Of a stretch of 64,000 nucleotides of DNA, positions 1 through 63,800 are shown piece after piece. The DNA is from Microvelia longipes. Taxonomy: Eukaryota > Arthropoda > Insecta > Hemiptera > Veliidae. The notes under the pieces are model-generated. The model was not told the origin of the DNA. It worked only from the letters and a program-made list of their open reading frames with translations, and searched no databases. The stretch lies in the NCBI GenBank assembly GCA_018340805.1, contig JACMZG010001913.1, positions 31,171,897 to 31,235,896 on the forward strand. The letters run 5' to 3'. The position numbers and the translations under genes are program-made. Every line of letters starts with the position of its first letter. Positions within the stretch are counted from its first letter, which is position 1.

Positions 1-245
1 TATTAATGATTTTTATAAATAACTCATCATCAAGACTAATTAATTAATTAACTCTAATAATTAAAAGGGGTGTTACTAGGATTATTGTCTTATTTTTTGG
101 AACGTGTATGTGTATATTTAAATGGGCTTCGTATCTTAAATGGACTTGGATGGGGATCGCTGGGATTTAAATTAGTGTATTTAATGATTGAGAGCAAGAA
201 AAGCGAGTTCAAAAATGGACGCGCTGCGGTCCATTTGGTGAGTTT

Positions 246-346
246 TATATTCTAAGGACGAGCGAAGTGAGTTCGAAGTAGCGATGATAAACGTAGCGAA
301 ATCGACATGGTAAGACAAAGTTCCGAGGTACCCCGTACCCGATTTA
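246..346 (+). repeat. Rep-5S fragment, 3' end only
   Basis: Contains gacgagcgaagtgag and ends gaggtaccccgtacccgatt, the family's 3' terminus in the orientation where the 5S-like core is sense. The 5S core itself is absent. Confidence 0.7.
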
Positions 347-843
347 TTTAATTAAATTAATTTAAAGTGGGCATTTCTTATATTTCAGAACAGTGGAATC
401 ATAGGAATCATTCTTTAATTAAGGAGTTGGAGGAGCTTCGTAGTCTAGACGGTAAAATACCTTACGAACAAGAGACAGTTTTTCTAGTCGCTAATATCTG
501 AGTATCGGAGAACTTCACTTTAACACTTCATTTAAGGTAAATCTGTCAATAGCTCATGAGCTAATATCTTCACATTAAATTAAGATCAGAATAATAAAAT
601 AAATCTCTCAACTGATTATTTATTTAAAATAAAGCATAACCGGCTTTCAACCAACTAAAGGTCATCATCAGTGCATGATTTGTCTGCCGTTGATTTATAG
701 GAAAAGTATTGTGTTCGTCATAAAATTCTTTAACCTCATTTTATTACAGTCATCCAATACAGGCTTATTTAAAATAGTTGTGAAAATTTTCTTAATGCTG
801 TCCGTATGAATTTGACTCAGATGAACACCTTCAGACACCAAAA
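347..843. other. No feature recognised
   Basis: AT-rich intergenic DNA. A weak 'catcatcagt' motif near 663 resembles retroelement ends but is too short to call. Confidence 0.5.
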
Positions 844-996
844 GATCCTATTAGCAGGCTTACATACGAGCTTTAAATTGGTTTTCGACTTCTTGGTTCA
901 AATCTCGGTATGGCGATGCGATCCTATTAGCAGGCTTACATACGAGCTTTAAATTGGTTTTCGACTTCTTGGTTCAAATCTCGGTATCGGCGATGC
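844..996. repeat. 76-bp tandem duplication
   Basis: Two near-identical copies start at 844 and 920, both beginning gatcctattagcaggcttac. Each contains ttggttcaaatctcgg, a tRNA B-box-like motif, so the unit may be part of a SINE. Confidence 0.85.
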
Positions 997-1114
997 ATTT
1001 TTATCGTTATTATTTTCGACAAACAATTTTGTGCGAAGTTTTGTCGTTGTCCGACGGTAACTCCTAAATAGTTACTGTGATCGAGACAGTATTTTGCTCG
1101 AATATCACGCAGAT

Positions 1115-1390
1115 CTAGAAAGCTATTATAATGATAATAATGATAATGATGCCCGTTTAGAGACTTGCGGCTCATCAGGGATAACCCCTGCGTGAACCAC
1201 CTCGGGTGGTATTAGCAACCGTTACGGCTCAAAGTGTAGTCTAAAGCTGGCGATAATTTATCTTATCAATAATGTTCTATACACTGAAGCGTACCTGGGA
1301 TGCGAACCCCAACCTCCATGGTGTCAAAGGTCATGTAAAGATTAACGTCCTTAACGACCTCGGCCACGGAGGCGGCCTAGAAAGCTATTA
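1115..1390 (-). mobile_element. tRNA-derived SINE (248 bp) with 14-bp TSD
   Basis: On the - strand it starts with a tRNA-like head: A-box-like TGGCCGAGGTCGTTAAGG and B-box-like GGTTGGGGTTCGCATCCC. It ends in an ATT/ATC repeat tail (1129-1152). The direct repeat ctagaaagctatta at 1115-1128 and 1377-1390 is an exact TSD, so the element is 1129-1376. A sister copy is at 39494-39695. Confidence 0.88.
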
Positions 1391-1959
1391 CTTATAATAA
1401 ATTCTAAAGCAGATCCTCGTTTTAAAAGCAAGTTGAGCGAGTTTTCTTTGAAATGCATGCTTTCGTCCTTACAACCTGTTTCTAGCTTAATTTTCCAGTA
1501 TATGATTTATAACCTGAGCAGTAAAATTAAATAACAGTCAAAACTTGTTATTTAAGTTTTCTGAAGTCTCCAAGAAAAATACGCATATTTATCTAATAGA
1601 TTGTAGTGAACAGAATTAGAACAGTAGTGCATTGTTTAAAAGTGTTTATTTCTCTTTTTCAATCATTGGTGGCATTGCACTTTCTTAATCAGTCCACATA
1701 ACAGGATTTTGGACACTTGTACGAAGCTCAGTTTGTGCTATTCTCATACATGTTATATATAAACCTCAACAATATTTACATATTCTTCATCAGTGAATCC
1801 CCCCATTAAAAAGAACTGCTTACCCTCACTTCCCCCCTCAATGACCAATGACCCCTACATATAAGCTCATTTTTTGAGAAATAATTTGAATGTTGAAGAA
1901 ATAACATTGAAATGTACCCTACTCGAAATTTATTTTACAACGACCGCAATTTTGGTATC
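1391..1959. other. No feature recognised
   Basis: AT-rich intergenic sequence without coding signal or clear repeat. Confidence 0.5.
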
Positions 1960-2165
1960 CAGTAATTTACCATGGTTTTTCTGACTTTTTAGTCACTTTC
2001 AATAGTCGCATCGACTTTGGACCAGTTTTATTCCACTCAGCGCACTAAAAAACATTAAAATGTACCCTACATAAATTTATTTTTCATCGATCACATTTCG
2101 CCAAAATTTTAGACGAAAAAGTCTAAAGGGGTAATGAATAGTTCGCCAAATCCGCTAAATTATAT
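1960..2165 (-). repeat. Rep-C fragment
   Basis: Shares 'catcgactttggaccagttt' and the following 'cactcagcgc' with copies at 2640-3075 (opposite strand) and 3620-3870. No terminal repeats are visible. Confidence 0.5.
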
Positions 2166-2639
2166 TCTTCTTTAATTTTAAAGAATGCTGATGTTGGGAA
2201 GCCTTGTTCCATGCTTGGCAGCTTGTTTTTAATTAAAACTTGCTTAAAAAAGAAAATACACTTTAACGTTTCCTAATCTGTAGTGACTTGTGTTTAACTA
2301 TTTATTTTGTTATTTTATTTTGCAGATTTTGAAGGTGGCAGGTAGCAACTGGAGCGAAAAAAATAAAATTGTTTATTGCAATAAGCATTATTAAATTTAA
2401 ATACCATCTTGTTCTTCTTAAAAAGTCTAGCATAATGTGTGAAAGAGTGTTACTCATTTTGCTTTATATAATTATTTTTTTAATGGTACGTATTTTATTC
2501 ATTCAACATGAGATAGTTCAAGTTATTTATTTGACTGTTAAAACACCTAATTATACTAACCTTCACAGTCCAGAAGTTGAAATGAAATGAACCTAAATCA
2601 ATTCCAATTAGGAATCAGTAATTTTAACAGGTGTGATTT

Positions 2640-3075
2640 TTGCAAATTTTCTTTGGAAATGAATTCGCTAATAGGATAGGCGTTATGGCGAGAGTCGAAC
2701 CTCAGACCACACAAATCCGTTTCAGAAGATATATGTATGTTTGTGTGTGTGTATTTCTAAACACTTTCTTGTACACGCTATCTTTCGAACGAATTGATAT
2801 TTTTTAATCAAACTAGGTATACAAAAATCGAATATGGGAAGACACAAACTCTATTGATAAACAAGTTTTTGTGATGTCATTAACCCGGTTTGCTAAGTCA
2901 GCATAATTTTCAAAAATCGGCAAAACTCAGGGTTCATTGTTCAAGGCCAATAATTATGTTTTTTGGGACGCTTAATCGAGTGAAACCGGTCCAAAGTCGA
3001 TACGACTAAATGACCAAGAAGTAAAAAAAAAACCATGGCAGATTACTGGAAACTTAATTTTTTTATTAATACAAA
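2640..3075 (+). repeat. Rep-C copy
   Basis: Matches 13690-14390 in order: ctaataggataggcgt, then a (a/g)cctcagacca stretch, then 'gtcattaacccggttt', then 'gtgaaaccggtccaaagtcg'. It is diverged and without coding capacity; its class is unknown. Confidence 0.65.
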
Positions 3076-4113
3076 TTATTTATTAATTAAAAATAAATTT
3101 CGAGTTAGGTTTCGTTTTCAATGTATTGAAAATGCGCATAATTACGCCGTCTATTATACAAAACTATGCCTCTAGAATGATAGCAGTGCCAGTGATACCA
3201 TTATTTGCACTAGATTAAAACTCAGTTATAGTGTTAATCTTTTTCAGGTTTTAGCGCATTTCCTTTGAAAAATACAGAAACAATTAGTTACGTGTAATGC
3301 TTGATAATTGAGTAACTGCTCAAGTTATAAAGTATAAACAGGAACCTTAAAAATAGAAATGGAATGTTTAGCACGGAAACACGCATTCCGTATTATATAT
3401 ACAAAAAGGAAATTCGCCCAAGATGTGGACCATTACACCAGAATTATTTCATAGTGACAAACCTATTAAATGTAAAAAAAAAACTATAAAAAATAATCGA
3501 CCCTACCAGGATTCGAATCTAGCTACCCGGGTTTAAGTGCTTGTGTTGACTTTGGACCTTCATTTGCCGCTCAAGCCCCAAAAACATCGAACTCTACTCT
3601 CCGCTTAAAATACGTTGTTTGAAGGCTCTATTTTACGTTTTAAAAAATTGACCATCGTTTTTTGAGCTGTTTGGTCACTTTAAGAAATCGTATCGTTTTC
3701 AGACCGGTATTTTTCAATTCAGCGCCCCAATAAAGCATTAAAACCGTTACCCTACTCGAAATTTATTTTTTATCAACCGTAATTTTATGTTTTGGTAATT
3801 AACCATAGTTTTTTAGTAGTAGTAGTAGCATTGACGTTGGACCGGTTTAATTCGATTTAGCGCCCTGCATATCATAATTAAGAACTTTATTCGCGAGTAA
3901 AATAAGCCTGAATTTACCTATTTTAAAATAATCGACTCAGGAAACTGAATGACGTTACAATAACTACTTGACTTTCAAAGATTGGGTCCTTTCTAACAGT
4001 TAATATTGTACCAAGTTAGATTAAATGAAATGTTCAAAAGAATAGTGTTTTGTTCAAGAATATCTAGAAACACATATGTAATTTCTAGATATTTCATGTA
4101 AGTAAAATTTATG
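3076..4113. other. Repeat-derived intergenic DNA
   Basis: Contains a Rep-C-like piece at 3620-3870 ('gttttcagaccggt', 'attcagcgcccc') and a B-box-like 'ccaggattcgaatc' at 3507. No gene seen. Confidence 0.5.
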
Positions 4114-4162
4114 TTATATATATATATATATATTATATTATAATATATATATATAATATATA
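4114..4162. repeat. (TA)n tract
   Basis: About 49 bp of interrupted TA dinucleotides. Confidence 0.9.
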
Positions 4163-4989
4163 AACGTATTTTTTCGTTATCAGGGACCATTAAACACGGT
4201 TTTGTTTATGGTCCGAGGTTCGACTCCCTACCATTGCCTATCCAATAAAAAAATAGAGTCATAGACCGGACCATATAAAATCCTGCCACTAGTAATAAAG
4301 TTCTGACTTCGAAATACGGATTAAAAATGTTACATTACTACAACTGAAGAATAATAAAGAATTAGCTACTGTCTGCTGTTTGATATGTATGACATACCAA
4401 CAGTATGTACCTGACCATATCCAACTGAAAGTTCCCAGCATACACAGACATCATAACATGTATCGAACATATCCAACATGAAAGTATCCCACTATCCATA
4501 CAGACAAGTATCCATCATATCAAACAACTAAGAATCCTACATATCGCAACATCATGATCATGTATTAAACATATCCAGACGCAAGCACAGAACAATACAA
4601 CAGCAAGTATCCCATATATCCAACATCATGACTTGTAATCGAACAATTCAATCAGTAATCGACGGAACTGATTGACCTTCCTTTAATGCTTGCCTTCTAA
4701 AGTGCACGATTCCAGTTCGTGCTCAGGTTATCGATGTAGTGTGTGTTATGTCGGGTAGACGGTAATACTAAACACTTGTCGTTTAATTTTTTAAAAAGGG
4801 GTTCCCCGAAGGCAAATGCAAAAACAAATTCCGTACATTTTGTATAACAAGCTGTATACTACATTTAGGGAAATAAATCCATTACTAATCCTAAACAGTA
4901 CAGTATTAATTATAAAAGAGCGGAACAGAGTTAACAACAATCTTATGGTGTCAAAAACTGCAATATTTTCTAACCACACACACAACACA
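4163..4989. other. No feature recognised
   Basis: 4380-4640 is unusually rich in 'catatc(c)a' and 'aacatat' words (degenerate short-period repeats), otherwise featureless. Confidence 0.45.
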
Positions 4990-5081
4990 AATATATAAAT
5001 ATATATAATATATAAAATAAATATATAATTCATATATATATAATAATATTATATATTATATATATATAATTATATATATAG
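4990..5081. repeat. (TA)n tract, imperfect
   Basis: Interrupted TA tract, directly followed by unique sequence at 5082-5290 in which a pair of diverged inverted segments ('aaagagatttagag' / 'ctctaaatctctt', 5093-5215) forms a hairpin. Confidence 0.85.
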
Positions 5082-5092
5082 GAGAAGAAGCA

Positions 5093-5218
5093 AAGAGATT
5101 TAGAGTGATTTGAGAAACCCTCGAACCCCCCCTTTAGTGTCACTCGGGACTTCCCAACCTTACCCTGTACCAAAGAAGACATATGTCGAAAATTCTCAAA
5201 CCCCTCTAAATCTCTTCG
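5093..5218. repeat. Short fold-back repeat
   Basis: Arms 'aaagagatttagag' (5093) and 'ctctaaatctctt' (5204) are inverted, enclosing about 100 bp. It lies between two TA tracts. Possibly a small MITE. Confidence 0.5.
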
Positions 5219-5290
5219 CTTCACCTCCTGTAAGTTATTATTATAAAAAGATTTGTTATGTTTATACTTAGTAATTTCCTTTTCATTTTA

Positions 5291-5438
5291 ATTATATATA
5301 TAATTAATATATATAATTATAATATATATATATTTATATATATAATATTATATTATATATTATATAATATATATATATATTATAATATATATATATTATA
5401 TATATAATAAATAATATAATATATATATAATATATATA
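5291..5438. repeat. (TA)n tract running into the gap
   Basis: About 148 bp of TA-rich repeat ends exactly where the N run begins, so the gap is most likely more of this tract or a sequence beyond it. Confidence 0.9.
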
Positions 5439-6268
5439 NNNNNNNNNNNNNNNNNNNNNNNNNNNNNNNNNNNNNNNNNNNNNNNNNNNNNNNNNNNNNN
5501 NNNNNNNNNNNNNNNNNNNNNNNNNNNNNNNNNNNNNNNNNNNNNNNNNNNNNNNNNNNNNNNNNNNNNNNNNNNNNNNNNNNNNNNNNNNNNNNNNNNN
5601 NNNNNNNNNNNNNNNNNNNNNNNNNNNNNNNNNNNNNNNNNNNNNNNNNNNNNNNNNNNNNNNNNNNNNNNNNNNNNNNNNNNNNNNNNNNNNNNNNNNN
5701 NNNNNNNNNNNNNNNNNNNNNNNNNNNNNNNNNNNNNNNNNNNNNNNNNNNNNNNNNNNNNNNNNNNNNNNNNNNNNNNNNNNNNNNNNNNNNNNNNNNN
5801 NNNNNNNNNNNNNNNNNNNNNNNNNNNNNNNNNNNNNNNNNNNNNNNNNNNNNNNNNNNNNNNNNNNNNNNNNNNNNNNNNNNNNNNNNNNNNNNNNNNN
5901 NNNNNNNNNNNNNNNNNNNNNNNNNNNNNNNNNNNNNNNNNNNNNNNNNNNNNNNNNNNNNNNNNNNNNNNNNNNNNNNNNNNNNNNNNNNNNNNNNNNN
6001 NNNNNNNNNNNNNNNNNNNNNNNNNNNNNNNNNNNNNNNNNNNNNNNNNNNNNNNNNNNNNNNNNNNNNNNNNNNNNNNNNNNNNNNNNNNNNNNNNNNN
6101 NNNNNNNNNNNNNNNNNNNNNNNNNNNNNNNNNNNNNNNNNNNNNNNNNNNNNNNNNNNNNNNNNNNNNNNNNNNNNNNNNNNNNNNNNNNNNNNNNNNN
6201 NNNNNNNNNNNNNNNNNNNNNNNNNNNNNNNNNNNNNNNNNNNNNNNNNNNNNNNNNNNNNNNNNNNN
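5439..6268. other. Assembly gap (830 N)
   Basis: Uninterrupted N. Any reading frame across it is meaningless. Confidence 1.
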
Positions 6269-6854
6269 ATATTTTTATACCCCCTTTCAGCACACTATTT
6301 CTTTACTGTCGTCGGAACAATCTGTGGGTGATATTATCCATAAATAGACTTGCGGATTTTTTTCACCACTAACTATGTTATAATAGCACTAAGCAATATA
6401 ATAGGGTGTTACATTACAATATTGGTACTAAATAACTGATTGTTTTTGAAGAATTTATTGTTATAAGTTTCTTTCGTGTTTTAAATGTAATAAAAAAGTT
6501 TTAAAACATAGGAAGACATATGTTTTGTTACTTATTCCTCGCCTTTAAAAAGTGTTGTTCCAAATAATCCAAATTTTATAAATTTTCTTTTAAAAAATCC
6601 AGATGGAAAAGGAGAGTCTTTGGTTAGATAATTTTACTAATCAAGGTAGGACTACGTATTAGGATATTACTAATGAGGTAGAGACTACGTATTGGATAAT
6701 TTATACTAATGAGGTAGGGACAGGACTAATATATAGGGATAATTACACTAATTGAGGTAGGTACTACCGTATTAGAATAATTTACTAATTGAGGATACCT
6801 ATGTACATTACTACATTATATTACATTAAATATACTATACAAACTATTCTATTT
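6269..6854. other. No gene; short degenerate repeats
   Basis: 6620-6800 has about four imperfect copies of a 40-50 bp unit around 'actaatgaggtagg(g)ac' and 'actacgtatt'. Confidence 0.55.
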
Positions 6855-6910
6855 TTATATATATATAATTATATATATATATATATATAATATATATTAT
6901 ATATTATATA

Positions 6911-6958
<48 letters not shown>
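6855..6958. repeat. (TA)n tract
   Basis: About 104 bp of near-pure TA. Confidence 0.9.
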
Positions 6959-7309
6959 GTATGTATACATAATTTTTATTTTTTATGTCATATAATAATA
7001 TAAATATATATATGTATGATAATTATCAGGGTGTTTACCAGAATGGCCCTTTATCAAACTCATAAGCATCATTTTAATTATGAAAATTCGCAAAAATGTC
7101 TGTAAATGTGCCTATTCAATAAAACTACTGGAAATTCAATAAAAGGATTATTCAATTGTTGTTTTTAACATTAATTAATTTATCAAGTATCTGTTTGAAT
7201 ATTTGTATATCCTTTGGCATACATAAGAACTATCACCATATATCAATAAAATTACAGACCAATTGGATTAGGATTGATAAGGTTACCAGAATTTGGGCGA
7301 TATCGGTAT

Positions 7310-7430
7310 AATGCTCAAAATTAAACTTTTTGCGAATTTCTTTGGAAACTTTGCTAATGGGACAGGCGTTTTGTGGAGTAAAACTCGGACCACGACAAAT
7401 TTCTGTACAAGAAGGTCCGATCTCGAATAA
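7310..7430 (+). repeat. Rep-C fragment
   Basis: 'gctaatgggacaggcg' and 'aaaactcggaccacgac' match the Rep-C copy at 13850-13930. Confidence 0.55.
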
Positions 7431-7684
7431 TACGTTTCGAACAATGATTAATTATGACATTCTTAAAAAATAACAAAAATGAGTTAGAGTTAGTTGCTTG
7501 TATATGAGTAATGCTTAAGTTTTTATAATGCATAAATATAAACCTTACAGTGAGAAATACGATTGTTAGCACCAGAGATTTTTCCTTGATGCTTATCACC
7601 GTTATCAATGGAAAATACATACATAGACGATTTTTGGAACAGTTTAATTCCCTAGCATTAAATACACTGGGAACTAATTTTGTT

Positions 7685-7815
7685 AAACAGGCACACAAAC
7701 ACACATACATACAGTCAACAACTTTAGTGAAACCATTGGAGGCCTTAATACCTGAAACGGAGAATTCTAGTGAAATACTGGTTTCGGATTTTTCAAAACC
7801 AATACTTTTGCCTGA
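7685..7815 (-). repeat. Rep-5S fragment, 5' part
   Basis: Antisense to the family: 'caacaactttagtgaaacca', 'acctgaaacgga' and 'tttcggatttttcaaaacc' match 46040-46125. Confidence 0.6.
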
Positions 7816-7912
7816 GAATTATTGCTAGAAGAATAACATCAAAATTGTTTTTGGCGATTCATACTTAGGCATAAATTCTTTGGGAACTTAGAAAATTCAA
7901 GTAGTTTTTTTA

Positions 7913-8234
7913 ACATGTGTTGTCTGTTCTCAATCTAATGGCTTAGTAAAAATCCTGAACAAAACTCTTGTGAATAGAGATTAGATGTAAGATTAACAGT
8001 GGAGATATGAAAAAGCTTGGTCAGGGTTGCAGATGAATGTGTTCAAAGGAATTAATCCGAACTGTACACTGTTTCAACAAAATTTGAATACTCTACTATA
8101 TGGAAAACATCAGACATTAAATCGGCCAGATGATTTACTCATAGGGACTATTTAGTTTGAAGACCGCAAACAAAGGTACGAGAATTCAATGAAAGTTGTA
8201 TGAATGGAAACCAAAGAGTAGACAAGAATAGAAA
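7913..8234 (+). pseudogene. Decayed Ty3/gypsy-like integrase fragment
   Basis: One frame, broken by several stops, reads CSQSNGLVKILNKTLVN near 7925-7975 and NTLLYGKHQTLNRPDDLL near 8085-8145. These resemble the 'HPQSNGxVERxNRTL' and 'PFxLLYGRxPRLPxDLL' blocks of Ty3/gypsy integrase cores in the right order and spacing. It is non-functional. Confidence 0.5.
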
Positions 8235-8496
8235 AAAAAACGAATTTAAAGGTTGGTGTTCATGTTTATATCTAAGAATTGAAAATAAGCTAATAGTAGG
8301 AAATAATTATAATAATAAATAGAGGAAAAAGAAAAGGTGAGAATGGGGGACGCCCCATTCAATAAATATTGAACTATTGAACTAAATATCTTCGTTGTTC
8401 TATTGAAGTAAATAGTGGAAAAGAAAAAGTATTCAAATTTTTTTCACAGTAACAAATTTCGTCACTTTTCTCTCTCATTAAATGCTAAGTGCCTTA

Positions 8497-8800
8497 GGGG
8501 GGGGTGTAAAGCCAGGATAGTCCTTTGTCTCCAACAGCTGTTTGTGTATGATGTCGGAAGTGACATTTTATTTTAATTTCATTTTTTTTGAATTTCTTTT
8601 ATATTGTTTGATTCAGTCTATAAAAATTATTACTAGCCTGGAATTTAATTTTGTCTTATTAGGTATGTTTAACATAGTAATAAGTTCATTTATCGTTTAT
8701 TATTACTTATGTGATATAATGTTATATTTTAATTAACTTAGATTATTAAAATGTGGTGGAGCTTCAATAAAAAACAGTCTTTAAAGGAAGAACGCACAGC
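8497..8800 (+). mobile_element. Possible polypurine tract and LTR of the same gypsy-like remnant
   Basis: A run of eight G (8497-8504) precedes TGTAAAGCC at 8505, the expected polypurine-tract/LTR boundary, and it lies downstream of the integrase remnant. The outer LTR end may be near 'gaacgcaca' (about 8790-8798). No second LTR was found. Confidence 0.35.
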
Positions 8801-10436
8801 ATTGGCTATTTGTAGTTCTTTATAAATATGCAAAATTAATAAAAAATTGTAAAAAATAATACATGATAAATATTAAAACAAAAAAGTCAATAAATTTTTT
8901 ATTGTATTGTATAAAGAGTTTTAAAAAGTAAAATGAAACGTTCATATGGTACACCGGTCTTAATAAAACAGTCCCAACTTCAGCCAACCAGTGGATAGCA
9001 TCCATAAGTTCGGCATGTAGCAGATGAGAAATCCTTTCTGGGAAAGAAGGCGCCTCCATTGTGTGTCAAAGAGAATTGTAGTAAAAAGATGGATTGAGCG
9101 ATTTTGGGTGGGTTGCGGTCCCTGTGTTTAAAATAAGAATTCGTTTTAACCTTACATGCCCAAAGTTTCATTCTTTATCTTTTTACTGGCCTTCAGTTTC
9201 CAGTCTTGGTACAGGTCGCCTTAGAATATTCTCTTTGATCCAAACTTGTATTTTGGGACCCCTTAGATAATAAAAACCTACTGGTACCCTAGAAAATATT
9301 TAAGGGAAACTGAGGGATTGCTTCATACACCCACATGCCAATTGATGCCCATCTTAGACTTTTCCTCATGTCATCTTTATTATTGCTTCTCTATTAGTGG
9401 CCACTGGGGACAGTTACTTCGAAATTGGAACAATAGCAGTGTAAATTCTAGTCTCATCAATTTAGGTGAAAGCCTACGTTTTACTTCTGATTTCTTCAGT
9501 TGCCACATTATGAGATTGCTTTGTGGACAACTTTTTCTACGTTGTACTTTCCTATTTAATTTAGGATCGGTCCTGAGTCACTCTTGTACTTTGACTTCAC
9601 TCTTTAAGCTTATAAAAGTTCCCAAAGAGTGAAGAGTTTAGTTGCCGAGGTTAGACGCTTCCGAAGAGTTTAGTTCTTAATTTGTTGTACTCTTTTCTTT
9701 TTTGTAAAATTTTAATTTATACAATATAAATTGTGCAAAGCATTGCATTTTGCTTGTTACTTTCCTTGGTGTCTTCGCAAATTATATTGAGTCAATATTC
9801 AGTTTTACAAATCGGTTAGTATTAAAGATATTTTCAATTTTATGTACTTTGTTGGTTATGGCACTGATGATGACTGTTCAAGTCTGGAAAGATTGGCTTT
9901 TTGTCATTATACTTGAACATCAGTGGAGAGACTTGTTTTTTATTTTTCCTTGCTTTCCAAAGAGTTTAGGATACCTTAATGCTTTTAAACTATTTTTTCT
10001 TAATGAGTAACATACGATCCCTCTTATCTGCTTTGATTGATCTTCAAGCTCTTATTTCAGATTGATTGTTGACAAGAACATTACCAGTTTGATCAGTATG
10101 AATTTGTATGAGCCATTGTCAGGCATTGCTTGGGCATACATTTATCTTTAACAACCTTACCATTAATCTATCATAACTAGGCACCAAAGATAAAGCAGTT
10201 TCCTTGAGGACAGCCTTTAACTTCTACATCTAGTTGGATTTCTCCTATGCCCTTATATAGAAATTAGAGCATTACTCTACTATAGATTTACAATAAGTTG
10301 TATAAATAATATGAGGATTTATACGGCAATGATGCTTTTATTTTACATTTTACATATTCTTGTTAATATGATGTTTTTTTAAGTTTTGTGAAAATTGAAG
10401 ATAATATATAAGAAAAATACAGTCTTGAACCTCAAC
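8801..10436. other. Upstream region of the ASH gene; no gene recognised
   Basis: Slightly less AT-rich than its surroundings, especially 9180-10050. Open frames up to about 100 codons occur on both strands but show no family resemblance. The presumed promoter of the ASH gene lies near 10390; no distinct core element is visible. Confidence 0.4.
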
Positions 10437-61733
<51,297 letters not shown>

Positions 61734-61794
61734 TTTTTTATATAAATGTTTTGTTAGATAATTAGAATAATATAGACTTTGAAAAAGTATTGTG

Positions 61795-61860
61795 GGGTAC
61801 GCTGGTATTTTTCCTCTTAACTTGGGACTCTCAATGCTCGTCCTCAGTTTGGCATAATTA
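61795..61860 (-). repeat. Rep-5S fragment
   Basis: 'tggggtacgctggtattttt' and 'gggactctcaatgctcgtcc' match the family's 3' end. Confidence 0.5.
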
Positions 61861-61959
61861 TCTAAACCTTGCTAGAAAACAAACATTTTTAGTCCTGGAA
61901 TTTTGCACTTATATCACTTTATAATCGTATAAAGTTATACAAATATAATGATTGAGAGA

Positions 61960-61974
61960 GAGAGAGAGAGTAGA
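61960..61974. repeat. (GA)n microsatellite
   Basis: gagagagagagagag. Confidence 0.9.
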
Positions 61975-62052
61975 AAATATTTTGATTGGCTATATCTGAG
62001 AAGTAGAGAATGTAGATAAACATGATCAGGGCTAAAAATGTTTGTTAGTTGT

Positions 62053-62058
62053 AATAAA
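62053..62058 (+). terminator. Candidate poly(A) signal of the ASH gene
   Basis: AATAAA about 320 bp after the TAG at 61731. It is the first canonical signal seen downstream; support is by position only. Confidence 0.3.
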
Positions 62059-62244
62059 TGATAGTTGTGATAATTTTAAAATTATGCCTGAGTCAGCATA
62101 TTGTCCAGCCCGAATTAAATCACCAAACTTGTGGTTTTCTTAATCTACTCTATGGTCCTGTAAATCTTACAACCAAATGGTTCATAAATCTAATGCCTTA
62201 GAAAATCATCTATGGCAGACTATAAGGATTGCTATAGTTACTGT

Positions 62245-63780
62245 GCAAGCCCAGCGGGGGTAATCAACTTAAAAATAAGTTCCTGACGCTGAAACTCGCT
62301 GAATAGAGGGTAAAACAAAAGTAAAAGATGAGATAAGGAAAAAAAGGACTGTATTTTAGTAAAAATTAGCAAACAATAAGATAAGGTAAGAAAGTGACTA
62401 GTAAAGTTTAAGCATTAAGTACTTACGGACTTGATACAACTTATAAAGTATCAAAACAGATAAGCATAAAAAACTCGGGTTAAAGTAACGCAAAATAAAT
62501 AATTACACAAGTAAATTAATAAATCTAAGCAATAAATAAAGCAGGCAATAATAGATAATGATAATAATAATAAATAGCGAGCTAATAAATAACTTGACTA
62601 TATGCTTCGAATATGCCGGCAGAAGGGACACTATATATGCACTCAAAAATATGAAAGTAAGATAAACTGGCTAAAGCTACTCACGATAAAAGTAAATAAA
62701 GCTGAAAAATAATAATATAGTAGGCAAAAAAGAATAATGAACAAAAATATAACATTAACAATCGACATATATTCTCACTGGCATATTCGAAGTCAGAAGT
62801 AATAATAAATAAACATAAAAAATAATTCTAGACTAAGGAGTTAGTAACTAAAACTAAAGAAGACGCGGAAGACTAGTAGGAAGATGAAATATAAAAATTG
62901 AAGGTAATTACAGACAGTGAAAGCATGCTGCATAGGTCGGCAGCACAGATGAAAGCAACATAGTCCAAATTAAAAGCTGTTATTGATATCACCAACACAT
63001 CCACTTGAAAAAAGAGCCAAAAAGGCCGCGATCTCGAACACAAGAACTTACTAATTACTTTAGTAAAGTTATATTTAAATTACGGTTGGGTTAACCCTTT
63101 CACTACAACCAGGTTTTCTCTCCACTGATCGCAAGACGGCGAAAACCGTTACTTTAAGGTTCTATTGATAATGGAACAAAGCGGTTGTCTCTAAACGGCG
63201 ATACTGATTAGCATACTGCTTATAGCTAAATAAAGTCTTGACAATCATTGATCAAGTATAAGGAATAATTATGCCTAATTATTCCCGAAGTGAATGCAGA
63301 TATTTGTAAATTATAAATTATATCCAACGAACTTCTCCAGCGCTTAATTTGGTGGATTTCCATGCAAGACGAGTTACAAAAGGAAGGTTTCAAAATGTAA
63401 CCTCAAGTAAACATGGCGGCAGGTTATACACGGCTCAAGCAGCCTGTTTTTCCTGATTCGTTTAGTGAAAATCAAATAGATTTAACGTATTATGATGAGA
63501 TGGGCGATGTTGAAGCAGTGTAGTGAGAAGACGGACGAAGAAAACTTAAAACTAAGTGTTAGTGCGTAATAATACTAGTACAAAAGTGATAACTTATTGC
63601 CTTTACAGGAAAGTCCACGCGTTAATAAACTTAAAATATACATAAAAAACACGTAAGTACTCTAAAACATAAAGGATATACAGTAAACATATAAATAATA
63701 AGTATAGATAAATAACAACTATTTACAAAGGATAGGGAAATGAAAGGAAGTGGGTGGAGAAGGAGACCCATGTCCAAACA
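62245..63780 (-). mobile_element. Presumed 3' LTR region of a BEL/Pao-like element
   Basis: On the - strand, after the pol stop and a purine-rich 'ggtaggcggaa', the sequence TGTTTGGACATGG (from 63780) is a good LTR start. The far end is unresolved; 'gggcttgcaca' near 62247 is a candidate. Composition and short repeats differ from the flanking intron-like DNA. Confidence 0.4.
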
Positions 63781-63800
63781 TTCCGCCTACCAAAAATTCA

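Noticed and set aside
1180..1378. Genuine tRNA gene
   Set aside because: A- and B-box-like sequences are present on the - strand, but no full cloverleaf, and a 248-bp element with TSD and repeat tail shows it is a SINE.
5334..6293. Long - strand open frame
   Set aside because: It crosses the run of N; only TA repeat flanks are real sequence.
8820..9171. - strand frames with protein-like stretches (e.g. ERISHLLHAELMDAIHWL)
   Set aside because: Looks somewhat protein-like, but it has no recognisable family, no splice context, and a frame change in the middle.
9318..9632. 104-codon + strand frame
   Set aside because: Begins at a non-ATG codon; no family resemblance; low-complexity hydrophobic composition typical of T-rich DNA.
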